Assembly: GCA_017469845.1 (NCBI GenBank)
Contig: JAFUFP010000049.1
Location: 1-64,000 of the forward strand
Origin: Bacteroidales bacterium
Lineage (GTDB): Bacteria > Bacteroidota > Bacteroidia > Bacteroidales > UBA932
Reading direction: 5' to 3'
DNA: 64,000 bases
Shown here: one piece after another, positions 8,050-16,412 of the stretch
Layout: each line of letters starts with the position of its first letter
Position numbering within the stretch: the first letter of the stretch is position 1
Notes under the pieces: model-generated
What the model saw: only the letters and a program-made list of their open reading frames with translations
Told to the model about the DNA's origin: nothing
The model's database searches: none
Made by a program: the position numbers and the translations under genes

Positions 8050-8418
8050 ATGAGTTTTTTGGGAAACATCCTTTGGCTTGTTCTCGGAGGCGCTTTGGTT
8101 GCCGGCATTTATGTCATCATCGGCCTTTTGTTCTGCATCACCATCATCGGGATTCCTTTCGGAGTCCAACTGCTGAAGTTGGCCGGATTGGCTTTGTGGC
8201 CTTTCGGGAAAGATGTCAAAACGAAGCCGGGTGAACCCGGATGCCTTTCTGTTGTGATGAATGTGCTGTGGATCCTTCTGGGGTGGTGGGAGATAGCCCT
8301 TGTTCACCTCTTCTTCGGAATACTGTGCTGCATCACCATCATCGGAATCCCTTTCGGAAAGCAGCATTTCAAGCTGATGCTTTTGGGTGCCACACCTTTC
8401 GGAGTGACATTCCAGTAG
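8050..8418 (+). CDS. YccF-family inner-membrane protein
   Basis: A 122-residue membrane protein with two YccF domains in tandem. Each has a hydrophobic helix followed by the signature CITIIGIPFG (residues about 35-45 and 96-105), with the spacer GKDVKTKPGEPG between them. Family members are small inner-membrane proteins found widely; a transport or envelope role is suspected but not proven. The first ATG of the frame is used. It converges on the DUF819 gene with an 11-bp gap. Confidence 0.93.
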   Translation: MSFLGNILWLVLGGALVAGIYVIIGLLFCITIIGIPFGVQLLKLAGLALWPFGKDVKTKPGEPGCLSVVMNVLWILLGWWEIALVHLFFGILCCITIIGIPFGKQHFKLMLLGATPFGVTFQ

Positions 8419-8429
8419 TGCCTTTCTCC

Positions 8430-9593
8430 CTAAAGTAAAGCAAGCAGGTGGTATATTCCAATACCCAGGTAATTGCCGAGGGCATAACCCATTATACCTG
8501 CGGTAAGGCCGGTAACCATCACTCCCTTGTTGTCCATCGCTTCAGATATGACCGGGACGAACGGGGGAGAGTTTATCAGCGAAACCGAAGTTATCACCAT
8601 GGTGTCGGCATCTATCTTCATAAGCTTGGAAAGAAGTGTGTGAATGAAGAGTGAACCGAACACGGATATTGACAGGAATCCGACCACCCTAGCACTCCCT
8701 TCAACGCTTATTTGGGAAAAGTCGGCCATGGAAGACACGACCATGCTGAATATGTAGATAAGATACATTCCGGCAGTTGAACCGCTCTCTTTGTCCTTTG
8801 GGAATCCCAGATATGACGCCGCGATCCCGAGGGTAGTCACCGACAGGATGAATACCATCATGAAGATGTCCTGCTCCGACAATGTGTCCAGATATGTCGC
8901 TACAAGGTATGATATTCCGACGATGACACCTGATATGGCGACTGACAAGATTCCGTCCCGTAAACCCTTTCCTTTCTTTTTTCCTCCGATGCCGTTGTCA
9001 CCGATTTCACCGGAATCTGTTCCTTCCATTTCACCCTTCGGCAGAATCTTCCTGAAGACCTTTATCCCGAATCCCAGCAGCGCCATCAGATATACGAAAC
9101 TCACCGCCATGTCCGCGGTGTTGGCGATTACAAAAGTTCCTTCATCCACATCAAGCATCCTCTGGATCGAGGCCATGTTCACCGTGCCTCCGGTGTAGGT
9201 TCCCGCCATCATCGCACCCAGTTTTACGCCCGCCTCAGGGTCTTCCGGAGTTGACATCCCTTTCCCGAGAATGAGATATGCCAGGATTACTGCCAAAAGA
9301 GCCGACAGAAATCCGCACCCGATCGCGAGGAGGGATTTCCCGGAACTCTTCCAGTTGATTCGGGAACTCATCAGAAGAAGAGGAATAGAAAGGGGAACGC
9401 ACACATTGCTGAGCGCCTCCTGAATCTCCCCATGCCCTTGGGGAAGAATGCCGGTGTTTCCGATGACCGCACCTAGAAGGTAAAGGATGAAAATCGGACC
9501 TATTTTTCCCAATGAGGGAACCCTCCTGCAGAGGAAGATCACCAGTGCGGGAGTCGCGATGAATAGTGCAACCGTTATGATAGTGCCGACCAT
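8430..9593 (-). CDS. DUF819 family integral membrane protein
   Basis: A 387-residue protein with about ten hydrophobic helices and a central charged loop (KGEMEGTDSGEIGDNG, about 185-215). Gly-rich motifs typical of DUF819 (YjcL-like) are visible: GTYTGGTVNMASI in the first half and SLINSPPFVPVISEAM in the second, one per inverted half. This arrangement suggests a two-repeat secondary transporter, but no substrate is established. It lies downstream of the Na+-pumping decarboxylase operon on the same strand, but a terminator hairpin sits between them, so it is probably a separate unit. Confidence 0.85.
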   Translation of the reverse strand: MVGTIITVALFIATPALVIFLCRRVPSLGKIGPIFILYLLGAVIGNTGILPQGHGEIQEALSNVCVPLSIPLLLMSSRINWKSSGKSLLAIGCGFLSALLAVILAYLILGKGMSTPEDPEAGVKLGAMMAGTYTGGTVNMASIQRMLDVDEGTFVIANTADMAVSFVYLMALLGFGIKVFRKILPKGEMEGTDSGEIGDNGIGGKKKGKGLRDGILSVAISGVIVGISYLVATYLDTLSEQDIFMMVFILSVTTLGIAASYLGFPKDKESGSTAGMYLIYIFSMVVSSMADFSQISVEGSARVVGFLSISVFGSLFIHTLLSKLMKIDADTMVITSVSLINSPPFVPVISEAMDNKGVMVTGLTAGIMGYALGNYLGIGIYHLLALL

Positions 9594-9633
9594 TAGGGGA
9601 AGATTGGGCGTTTGTGATGTCCGCTTTCAAAGG

Positions 9634-9664
9634 AAAAGGAGAGAACACCCGGTCCTCTCCTTTT
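9634..9664 (-). terminator. Intrinsic terminator after the decarboxylase operon
   Basis: AAAAGGAGAG (9634-9643) and CTCTCCTTTT (9655-9664) form a 10-bp stem. It lies 24 bp past the beta-subunit stop on the minus strand and gives a U-rich 3' side. Confidence 0.75.
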
Positions 9665-9687
9665 TCGAAAAAAGCTTTTTCCGTATA

Positions 9688-10830
9688 TTATCCGAGGAAG
9701 CCCAGAAGGATACCGGCAGCAACTGCGGATCCGATGACTCCGGCCACGTTCGGTCCCATGGCATGCATGAGAAGGTGGTTGCTCGGGTCGAATTCCCTTC
9801 CGACAACTTCAGATACTCGTGCGCTGTCCGGAACGGCGGATACACCGGCGTTACCGATGAGCGGGTTGATCTTGCGGCCTTCCTTGAGGAAGAGGTTGAT
9901 CAGCTTCACGAAGAGGACTCCGCAGGTCGTAGCGATGACGAACGACAGAAGACCGAGTCCGAAGATGAGGAGTGACCTTCCGGTGAGGAACTTGTCAGCC
10001 TGGGTGGAGGCACCTACGGTAAGACCGATGAGAGTCGTCACCACGTCAACAAGAGGACCTCTCGCGGTTTCGGCAAGACGGCGTGTGACGCCGCTTTCCT
10101 TGAGGAGGTTACCGAAGAACAGCATACCGAGGAGCGGAAGGCCCGAAGGTACGATGAAGGCGGTAGTGAGGAAGCCCACGATAGGGAAGATGGTCTTCTC
10201 CTTCTGGCTTACCTGACGGGGAGCGGGCATCCTGATGAGCCTTTCCTTCTTGTTCGTGAGAAGGAGCATGATCGGCCTCTGGATGACGGGCACCAATGCC
10301 ATGTAGGAGTAAGCCGAAACGGCGATGGCTCCCATCAGGTCCGGTGCGAGCTTGGAGGAGAGGAAGATGGCGGTAGGGCCGTCAGCTCCTCCGATGATTC
10401 CGATGGCACCGGCCTCGTTGGGAGCGAAACCGAAAGCGAGGGCGAGGAGATAGGCACCGAAGATACCCATCTGGGCGGCGGCGCCGATGAGGATCAGCCT
10501 CGGTTGCGAGATGAGGGCCGAGAAGTCCGTCATCGCACCGATTCCGAGGAAGATCAGAGGCGGATACCATCCCTGGCGGACACCCTGGTAAAGGATGTTC
10601 AGGACTGATCCGTTCTCATAGATACCGATCTGCATTCCGGGGAACATGGGGATGTTTCCCACGATCATACCGAAACCGATGGGCACAAGCAGCAGCGGTT
10701 CCCATTCCTTGAGAATGGCGACCGTTATGAATGTAATTCCGATGGCGATCATCGCGAGATTCTGCCAAGCGAAGTTGGCGAATCCCGTGAACTGCCAGAA
10801 TTGTTGCAGACTGCTGATTATCTGGTCCAT
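9688..10830 (-). CDS. mmdB: Na+-translocating methylmalonyl-CoA decarboxylase, beta subunit
   Basis: A 380-residue multi-pass membrane protein carrying the family signature GGADGPTAIF, plus the C-terminal NHLLMHAMGPNVAGVIGSA. This subunit decarboxylates carboxybiotin and couples it to Na+ export across the inner membrane. I place the start at 10830 (MDQIISSLQQF), 10 bp after the biotin carrier stop; the frame is open further upstream, but those codons lie inside the carrier gene. It is the last gene of the decarboxylase operon, and a terminator follows. Oxaloacetate decarboxylase beta subunits share this sequence; methylmalonyl-CoA is preferred because the alpha subunit is of the acyl-CoA carboxyltransferase type. 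Confidence 0.94.
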   Translation of the reverse strand: MDQIISSLQQFWQFTGFANFAWQNLAMIAIGITFITVAILKEWEPLLLVPIGFGMIVGNIPMFPGMQIGIYENGSVLNILYQGVRQGWYPPLIFLGIGAMTDFSALISQPRLILIGAAAQMGIFGAYLLALAFGFAPNEAGAIGIIGGADGPTAIFLSSKLAPDLMGAIAVSAYSYMALVPVIQRPIMLLLTNKKERLIRMPAPRQVSQKEKTIFPIVGFLTTAFIVPSGLPLLGMLFFGNLLKESGVTRRLAETARGPLVDVVTTLIGLTVGASTQADKFLTGRSLLIFGLGLLSFVIATTCGVLFVKLINLFLKEGRKINPLIGNAGVSAVPDSARVSEVVGREFDPSNHLLMHAMGPNVAGVIGSAVAAGILLGFLG

Positions 10831-10840
10831 CTGCGAAGAA

Positions 10841-11278
10841 TTAACCGATTGAAACGATGTCGGCTCCCTCAAGTACGGAGTCTCCCTTTGCGCAATGGAT
10901 GGCGGTGATTGTTCCGTCCTGGGTCGCTGAGATCTCATTCTCCATCTTCATCGCCTCGATGACTGCGACTTTCTGTCCGGCCTTCACAGCCTGACCTTCC
11001 TTGACGGATACCTCGATGATGACACCGGGAAGGGGAGAGGTGACTTTGACACCTGCTCCGGCGGCTTTGGGTGCTGCGGGAGCGGCTGCAGGAGCGGCAG
11101 CGGGAGCTGCGGCAGCGGCGGGAGCTGCTGCTACGGGAGCGGGTGCGGCTGCGGGGGCATTCTCCAGTTCCACCTGATATGAGGCTCCGTTGACGGTGAC
11201 GTCAGCGATTTTTCCCTCTATTGAATTGATGGCTACTGTGTATTCACCACCGTTGATCTTGAACTTGTACTCTTTCAT
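10841..11278 (-). CDS. mmdC: Biotin carrier subunit of the decarboxylase
   Basis: A 145-residue biotinyl carrier. Residues 1-40 form a small folded N-terminal segment, residues 41-70 are an almost pure Ala/Pro linker, and residues 76-145 are the biotinyl domain with EAMKMENEI; Lys111 is the biotinylation site. The carrier moves CO2 from the carboxyltransferase to the membrane beta subunit. The Ala/Pro linker is typical of swinging carrier arms in these complexes. It is encoded between the gamma-type and beta subunits in a tight operon. Confidence 0.94.
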   Translation of the reverse strand: MKEYKFKINGGEYTVAINSIEGKIADVTVNGASYQVELENAPAAAPAPVAAAPAAAAAPAAAPAAAPAAPKAAGAGVKVTSPLPGVIIEVSVKEGQAVKAGQKVAVIEAMKMENEISATQDGTITAIHCAKGDSVLEGADIVSIG

Positions 11279-11311
11279 ATTGCGTTTATTTTTTATTCTG
11301 TTGATGGGTTC

Positions 11312-12268
11312 CTATTTCTTTTTCGTTGAGGGAAGTCTGCGGAATGTCTGTCCGTGGGTCTTCCATGCGCCTTCCGAAGGCTTGATCGTTATCGTGTAGC
11401 TCTCCGTGTCGTGGACACTCTCACTGAGGTACAGGTGGAGGGCTGTGGCGATGGCCGCGTAGACTTCACCGGAAGTGTCCAGGTCGAGGGCCATTCCGAT
11501 GGCGGCGGCGACTTCAGGAGTGACTGTACCGGGCTTTGCGGTGGTCTTCTTGGGGAGAAGAGCCGCGGCCTGGGCCTCCTTCTTTTTCTTTGCGGGGCGC
11601 TCGAAGAGTACCCAGAAGAGGAACCAAAGGATGGCGAGTGCGCAGAAGACGACACTGATGCTGGTAAGGGCCAGAATGAATCCGTGGGGGTCGGTCCTGG
11701 CCATCTTCTGGGCGTTCGTCTCGGCGTTGGCGTCACCGTTCATCGAACCGGGAGTCGGGGATGAAGGAGTGGGGTCGAGAACGAAGTTCATCTTCTTGTT
11801 GTCGTTCGCGTACTTGCTGAGGGATTTGCCGGCGGGTAGAGTTGTGGGAACGGCTATGGAATCCACTATCGTCCTTCCGTCGTTGCTCACAAGGTAGATT
11901 GTCGAGCCTTTCCTTATCTTGAAATTGAGGTAGAATGTACCTTGGGTGTTGTCACCGCTGCCGTGGAAAACCACCACCTGGCGTTTTCCGATCTGGGCTG
12001 CGAGGTCATTCTTCGATATGATGCTCTTTTTGAGGTTACTCTTGTCGTCTGTGAAATAGCAACCTCCCATATTCACGGTTCCGTAGGATGTGTTCGTGAC
12101 TTCCACCCATCCGTGCCTCTGGCCGTAGTCATCCACGAGGGAGAGGCTGTCGGGATCCGCCATAACCTCGGTTATCTTGAGGTCGATGACGTTCTGTCCC
12201 ATGGCCTGAATTCCACCAAGGATGAGGAGGGTCAGCGGGAAGAGTATTCTCTTTGTTATCCTGTTCAT
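11312..12268 (-). CDS. Lamin-tail domain fused to decarboxylase gamma (OadG-like) subunit
   Basis: A 318-residue protein with a signal peptide (residues 1-24, ending QAMGQ), a lamin-tail (LTD) beta-sandwich at about 26-145 (ITEVMADPDSLS, then GWVEVTNTS, then VVFHGSGD), a membrane helix at about 198-222 (ILALTSISVVFCALAILWFLF) and a cytoplasmic tail rich in Lys and Ala. The helix plus tail matches the small gamma subunit (OadG) that anchors Na+-pumping decarboxylases. The LTD would face the periplasm. Its position between alpha and biotin carrier genes supports a role in the complex. The C-terminal segment (about 250-305) looks like a further short domain after the anchor. What the LTD does is unknown. 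Confidence 0.88.
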   Translation of the reverse strand: MNRITKRILFPLTLLILGGIQAMGQNVIDLKITEVMADPDSLSLVDDYGQRHGWVEVTNTSYGTVNMGGCYFTDDKSNLKKSIISKNDLAAQIGKRQVVVFHGSGDNTQGTFYLNFKIRKGSTIYLVSNDGRTIVDSIAVPTTLPAGKSLSKYANDNKKMNFVLDPTPSSPTPGSMNGDANAETNAQKMARTDPHGFILALTSISVVFCALAILWFLFWVLFERPAKKKKEAQAAALLPKKTTAKPGTVTPEVAAAIGMALDLDTSGEVYAAIATALHLYLSESVHDTESYTITIKPSEGAWKTHGQTFRRLPSTKKK

Positions 12269-12279
12269 CTGCTGTCGGG

Positions 12280-13842
12280 TTAGAGGGGAAGATTGTCGTG
12301 TTTCTTGGCGGGGATGTCCTGCTTCTTGCCGGCGAGCTGCTCAAGAGCGCGGATTACGCGGAAACGGGTGTTCCTCGGTTCGATGACATCGTCGATGTAA
12401 CCCTTCTGGGCTGCCTGGTAGGGATTGTTGAAGAGCTCGTCGTATTCGTCCTTCTTCTCCTGGGCGATCTTGGCTTTCTCTTCGGGAGTCTCTGCGGCCT
12501 TGAGGTCCTTTGCGTAGAGGACGTTGACTGCTCCGTCAGCACCCATCACGGCGATCTGTGAAGAAGGCCATGCGTAGTTGATGTCTCCGCGGAGCTGCTT
12601 GCAGCTCATCACGATGTGCGCTCCACCGTAGGACTTGCGGAGGGTGACGGTGACCTTGGGAACGGTAGCTTCACCGTAAGCGTAGAGAAGTTTCGCGCCG
12701 TTGGTGATGATCGCGCCGTACTCCTGCTGGGTTCCGCAGAGGAATCCGGGAACGTCGACGAGGGTGACGAGAGGAATGTTGAAGGCGTCGCAGAAGCGTA
12801 CGAACCTGGAAGCCTTCCTCGAAGCGTTGATGTCGAGAACACCCGCGAGCATGTTGGGCTGGTTGGCGACGACACCGACGCTCCTTCCGTTCATGTGCGC
12901 GAATCCGACGATGATGTTCTTGGCGAAGTCTTTGTGAACCTCGAAGAACTTTCCGTCGTCGACAATGCTCCTGATGACATAGTACATGTCGTATGCCTTG
13001 TTGGGATTGTCGGGAACTATCTCGTTGAGGGTGTCGTCGACCCTGTTGTAGGGATCAGAAGTGGGAACGACGGGGGCTTCCTCCATGTTGTTCTGGGGAA
13101 GATAGGAAAGGAGCTCCTTGATGGTTGCGATACCTTCCTGCTCGGAGTCGGCTGCGAAATGGGCCACACCGCTCTTGGTTGCGTGCACGCTGGCTCCACC
13201 GAGCTGCTCCTGGTTAACGTCCTCTCCCGTTACGCTCTTAACGACGGCGGGACCGGTGAGGAACATGTAGGAGGTGTTCTTCACCATGAGGGTGAAGTCA
13301 GTGAGGGCGGGGGAGTAGACCGCACCGCCGGCGCAAGGTCCGAAAATACCGGAAATCTGGGGAACCACGCCTGAAGAGAGGATGTTCCTCTCGAAAATCT
13401 CACCGTAACCGGCGAGGGCGTCGATGCCTTCCTGGATACGTGCTCCGCCGGAATCGTTGAGTCCGATGCAGGGGGCACCGTTGCGGACCGCCATGTCCAT
13501 AACTTTGCAGATCTTCTCGGACATGGTCTTGGAAAGGGAACCTCCGGATACCGTGAAATCCTGTGCGAAAACATAGACGAGCCTTCCGTCGATGGTTCCG
13601 CATCCTGTTACGACACCGTCTCCGTCAAAGTGCTGCTTGTCCATTCCGAAGTTCGTGCAACGGTGCTGTACGAACATGTCGTACTCCTCGAAGGAGCCTT
13701 CGTCAAGAAGGAGGGCGAGCCTTTCCCTGGCAGTGAGCTTTCCTTTCTGGTGCTGTGCCTCAATTCTTTTTTCGCCTCCGCCTTTGAGGGCCGATGCCCT
13801 GCGTTCTACCAGGCGGGCGATGTTATCCTGCTGTATACTCAT
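12280..13842 (-). CDS. mmdA: Methylmalonyl-CoA decarboxylase alpha (carboxyltransferase) subunit
   Basis: A 520-residue acyl-CoA carboxyltransferase of the propionyl-CoA carboxylase beta/MmdA family. The N-terminus ([20 protein letters not shown]), the oxyanion-hole Gly-rich stretches ([13 protein letters not shown] and [11 protein letters not shown]) and the [10 protein letters not shown] segment are all present. It transfers the carboxyl group from (S)-methylmalonyl-CoA to the biotin carrier, forming propionyl-CoA. The start at 13842 ([11 protein letters not shown]) matches the usual family N-terminus; an ATG ten codons upstream also exists. First gene of the operon, with a TATATTTG promoter 55 bp upstream. 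It implies succinate-to-propionate fermentation with energy conserved as a Na+ gradient. Confidence 0.95.
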   Translation of the reverse strand: MSIQQDNIARLVERRASALKGGGEKRIEAQHQKGKLTARERLALLLDEGSFEEYDMFVQHRCTNFGMDKQHFDGDGVVTGCGTIDGRLVYVFAQDFTVSGGSLSKTMSEKICKVMDMAVRNGAPCIGLNDSGGARIQEGIDALAGYGEIFERNILSSGVVPQISGIFGPCAGGAVYSPALTDFTLMVKNTSYMFLTGPAVVKSVTGEDVNQEQLGGASVHATKSGVAHFAADSEQEGIATIKELLSYLPQNNMEEAPVVPTSDPYNRVDDTLNEIVPDNPNKAYDMYYVIRSIVDDGKFFEVHKDFAKNIIVGFAHMNGRSVGVVANQPNMLAGVLDINASRKASRFVRFCDAFNIPLVTLVDVPGFLCGTQQEYGAIITNGAKLLYAYGEATVPKVTVTLRKSYGGAHIVMSCKQLRGDINYAWPSSQIAVMGADGAVNVLYAKDLKAAETPEEKAKIAQEKKDEYDELFNNPYQAAQKGYIDDVIEPRNTRFRVIRALEQLAGKKQDIPAKKHDNLPL

Positions 13843-13896
13843 ATTGCGGTTTTGATTTTGTTTGTCTTCCAATCGGCCTTATGGGCCATAATCGCG

Positions 13897-13904
13897 CAAA
13901 TATA
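13897..13904 (-). promoter_or_regulatory. -7 element of the methylmalonyl-CoA decarboxylase operon
   Basis: TATATTTG on the minus strand, followed by C, 55 bp upstream of the chosen alpha-subunit start. The intergenic region to 14,069 also serves the divergent plug-lipoprotein gene. Confidence 0.7.
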
Positions 13905-14069
13905 GGGATTTTCCATTGCAATTCTTGATTTTTGAGTCTAAAAAACATGGTCAAAAAATCCAATTTTTGAAAGCCATATTTTCGTTTTCATGTCATTCCG
14001 TTCCGATGGTCGGTCCGGGGGGCATATTAATTGCAGCGATTTCCAGTCGAATTGCAAATACTCCCCATT

Positions 14070-14612
14070 ATGAAAATCACCTCAATTGCCTACCTGTCCC
14101 TTGCCGCCGTTCTGCTGTCATCCTGCGGCAATGCGGCTACAGTTCCGATCGAAAGGAACGAAGACGAAGCTTATATCGGTTTCGGTACTATTGACAGGGA
14201 CAATCTCGCCTTTACCGTGTCCGAGGCCAAGTTCACCCAGGCCGACGAGGACATGTTCGACAATATATTCGATTACATCAGGAACAAAGTTCCCGGCGTA
14301 GTCGTCGGGAATGCCGGAGTCGGAGAAGTGCCTCATATAGAAATAAGGGGAAGACGTATGATCAAAGAAGATGCGCAGGGTGAGCCGCTTTTCCTGGTCG
14401 ACGGGGTGGAGTACCCTTCGATCGAGATCCTCAATCCCCATGAAGTGTATTCCGTCCAGGTCCTCAAAGACGCGGCCGCGTCGGCGTACGGCTCAAGGGG
14501 AGCCAACGGAGTGATAATGTTCACGACCAAGGTAGCCCATGAAGCCGCTCTCCAGAAAGCTGAAGACACGAAAAGGGAAAGACTTGAGCGCAGGGCGGCG
14601 AGGAAACAGTAA
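14070..14612 (+). CDS. Lipoprotein consisting of a lone TonB-receptor plug domain
   Basis: A 180-residue lipoprotein: lipobox LLSSC with Cys19, then at about 50-160 a plug domain as found in SusC-type receptors (IRNKVPGVVVGNAGVGEVPH, IEIRGRR, PLFLVDGVEYPSIEILNP, then VLKDAAASAYGSRGANGVIM). After the plug there is only a charged, Arg/Lys/Glu-rich tail ending RRAARKQ and no beta-barrel. Stop and downstream terminator are clean, so this is a short complete gene and not a truncated receptor. The ATG at 14070 gives the lipoprotein signal. It stands alone between the decarboxylase operon and yebC. It may dock onto a barrel encoded elsewhere or bind TonB; this is inference. Confidence 0.85.
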   Translation: MKITSIAYLSLAAVLLSSCGNAATVPIERNEDEAYIGFGTIDRDNLAFTVSEAKFTQADEDMFDNIFDYIRNKVPGVVVGNAGVGEVPHIEIRGRRMIKEDAQGEPLFLVDGVEYPSIEILNPHEVYSVQVLKDAAASAYGSRGANGVIMFTTKVAHEAALQKAEDTKRERLERRAARKQ

Positions 14613-14670
14613 GGCTTACGCTTCCTCCCCGCTATCTCGGGAGGCGGAAGTGGTGAGGAACAATAAAAAC

Positions 14671-14705
14671 AGAAAAGGAGGGACCGGTCCGGCCTCTCCT
14701 TTTCT
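14671..14705. terminator. Intrinsic terminator between convergent genes
   Basis: AGAAAAGGAG (14671-14680) and CTCCTTTTCT (14696-14705) are perfectly complementary, with A/T tracts on both flanks. It separates the plug lipoprotein from the convergent yebC transcript. Confidence 0.8.
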
Positions 14706-14725
14706 GTCCTGTATTCTGTCGGGGA

Positions 14726-15484
14726 TTATTCCTCGGCGGGTTTCATCGTGTTGTAGACGTTGGTCACGTCCTCATCGTCCTCGAGGAGGTTGGTGAGTTT
14801 TTCGAGGGTAGCCCTCTGCTCGGGGGTAACTTCCTTCAGGTCGACGTTCGGAATCCTCTCGAATCCTCCGGAGATCAGTTCGTAACCGTTGTCCTCGATG
14901 TATTTCTGGATGGCGCCGTAGGCTGAGTACTCACCGTAGATGTTGATTTCCTTGGTCACGTTCTCGTCCTCGTCCTCGACTTCCTGCTCGAAAACTTCAT
15001 CAACTCCGAGGTCGATCAGCTCGAGCTCGAGTTCGTCGATGTCAACGGGCTTTGCGGGATCCTCCTTGATACGGAAGACACACTTGTGGTCGAACATGAA
15101 GCTGACGCTGCCGCTCGTTCCGAGGGTACCGCCGCACTTTGTGAAGTAAGAGCGGACGTTGGCCACTGTACGGGTGTTGTTGTCGGTAGCGGCCTCAACG
15201 AGGAAAGCGATTCCGTGGGGACCGTATCCTTCGTAGGTGAGCTCCTTGAAGTCGCCCTGCTTGCTTTCGGTGGCTTTCTTTATAGCGCGCTCGATGTTCT
15301 CCTTGGGCATCTGCTCGGCACGGGCCTCTGCCATGAGGGCACGGAGACGGGGGTTGCCGGTTACATCAGGACCTCCCTGCTTGACAGCGATGGTGATTTC
15401 CTTTCCGAGTTTGGTGAATACGCGGGCCATGTGACCCCATCTTTTCAATTTCCTTTCCTTGCGGAACTCAAAAGCTCTTCCCAT
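14726..15484 (-). CDS. yebC: YebC/PmpR-family protein
   Basis: A 252-residue protein of normal family length. The N-terminus (MGRAFEFRKERKLKRWGHMA, then VFTKLGKEITIAVKQGG) and the motif GYGPHGIAFLVEAATDNNTR with GSVSFMFDHK are characteristic. YebC proteins were long called transcriptional regulators; recent work on bacterial members supports a role in relieving ribosome stalling at proline-rich stretches. Cytoplasmic. It is encoded 14 bp after the TPR protein on the same strand, so the two are likely cotranscribed. Confidence 0.95.
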   Translation of the reverse strand: MGRAFEFRKERKLKRWGHMARVFTKLGKEITIAVKQGGPDVTGNPRLRALMAEARAEQMPKENIERAIKKATESKQGDFKELTYEGYGPHGIAFLVEAATDNNTRTVANVRSYFTKCGGTLGTSGSVSFMFDHKCVFRIKEDPAKPVDIDELELELIDLGVDEVFEQEVEDEDENVTKEINIYGEYSAYGAIQKYIEDNGYELISGGFERIPNVDLKEVTPEQRATLEKLTNLLEDDEDVTNVYNTMKPAEE

Positions 15485-15498
15485 GTGTCAAAAGTTTT

Positions 15499-16182
15499 TT
15501 ATTTGGTTTCGAGTCTGGAAATGTACTTGTCGATGTCGTATCCCTCGAGAGACTGGGGATACTGCTCACGGATCTTCTTGTAAGCCTCAAGAGCCTTTGC
15601 GTTGTTGCCCATCTCTTCGTAGATGACACCGGCCTTGAGGAGGTAACCTGCGGCGAACATGTTGTCAACGCTGGCGGCAGCCTTCTCGAAGCATGAAACG
15701 GCTTCGTTGTATTTCTCGAGTCCTACATAGGCGTCACCCTGTGCGGCGAGAGCCCTGGCGGCCATGATGGGATCCTTTCCGGAATACTTCTTCAGGTAGG
15801 AAAGTGCGCTGTCGTAGTTTCCGAGATTCAGTTCGCAGGAACCTGCGTACAGATAGACGGCCTTGCCGGCCTTGTTTCCGTACTGGGAAGCGATCTGGGC
15901 GAATCCGAGGTTGTTGCCGTCACCGTTGAGGGCGAGGTCGAACTCACCGTTGCGGAATGCGGACTCCGCGGGGAACATCTGCTCCTGAGCCTCGGCCTTC
16001 TTGGGCTGGAGGTAGAATTTCTGGTAGCCCAAAATGAACAGTCCTACAACTATGAGGGTTCCGAGGCATCCCCAAATCAGTTTCTTGTTCTCGTTGAAGA
16101 ATTTCTCCACTGCGGAGACCCTTTCCTCAACCTTTTCCTGCTGGAGCTTCTCCTGCTCCTTGAGGTCTTCTTTCTTTGCCAT
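15499..16182 (-). CDS. Membrane-anchored tetratricopeptide repeat protein
   Basis: A 227-residue protein with a charged cytoplasmic N-terminus (about 1-30, likely coiled coil), one membrane helix at about 34-53 (LIWGCLGTLIVVGLFILGY) and a periplasmic TPR domain (about 60-225) with at least three repeats; NYDSALSYLKKY and KYNEAVSCFEKAA are helix-A/B signatures. The topology resembles YfgM-type proteins, which work with periplasmic chaperones and the Sec translocon in other bacteria; equivalence is only suggested. First gene of a two-gene unit with yebC; a TAATTTTG promoter element lies upstream. Confidence 0.85.
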   Translation of the reverse strand: MAKKEDLKEQEKLQQEKVEERVSAVEKFFNENKKLIWGCLGTLIVVGLFILGYQKFYLQPKKAEAQEQMFPAESAFRNGEFDLALNGDGNNLGFAQIASQYGNKAGKAVYLYAGSCELNLGNYDSALSYLKKYSGKDPIMAARALAAQGDAYVGLEKYNEAVSCFEKAAASVDNMFAAGYLLKAGVIYEEMGNNAKALEAYKKIREQYPQSLEGYDIDKYISRLETK

Positions 16183-16248
16183 AATATCTTTTACGTTTTT
16201 TGATTATCGTTTCCGTCGCCTCACAATAGGGGTGGGGCGAATAGTCTG

Positions 16249-16279
16249 CAAAATTAATATATTTTGTACAAACCCGCAA
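16249..16279 (-). promoter_or_regulatory. Promoter of the TPR protein-yebC unit
   Basis: On the minus strand TAATTTTG (16249-16256) is the -7 element, and TTG (16277-16279) lies 20 bp further upstream as the -33 element. Confidence 0.55.
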
Positions 16280-16400
16280 GACAAGGGAACAAAAGCCGTG
16301 AGTTTCCTTTTTTCCTTTGCGTTCCGGTGGCATCTTTTTCCCTTCGGTTGAAAAGAGGGAAGAAGATTTTTGACAGTGGCGTTTCCCGTCAAAATTGTTG

Positions 16401-16408
16401 TATCTTTG
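16401..16408 (+). promoter_or_regulatory. -7 element of the recF promoter
   Basis: TATCTTTG followed by C, only 4 bp before the recF start codon. Transcription would start about at the ATG, so the mRNA should be nearly leaderless. Confidence 0.6.
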
Positions 16409-16412
16409 CACT

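Noticed and set aside
9688-10830. Oxaloacetate decarboxylase rather than methylmalonyl-CoA decarboxylase
   Set aside because: The beta subunit alone is ambiguous, but the operon's carboxyltransferase is of the acyl-CoA type and not the pyruvate carboxylase-like OadA type.
12616-13374. 252-codon plus-strand frame
   Set aside because: Antisense to mmdA; no motif, composition is that of a GC-rich shadow.
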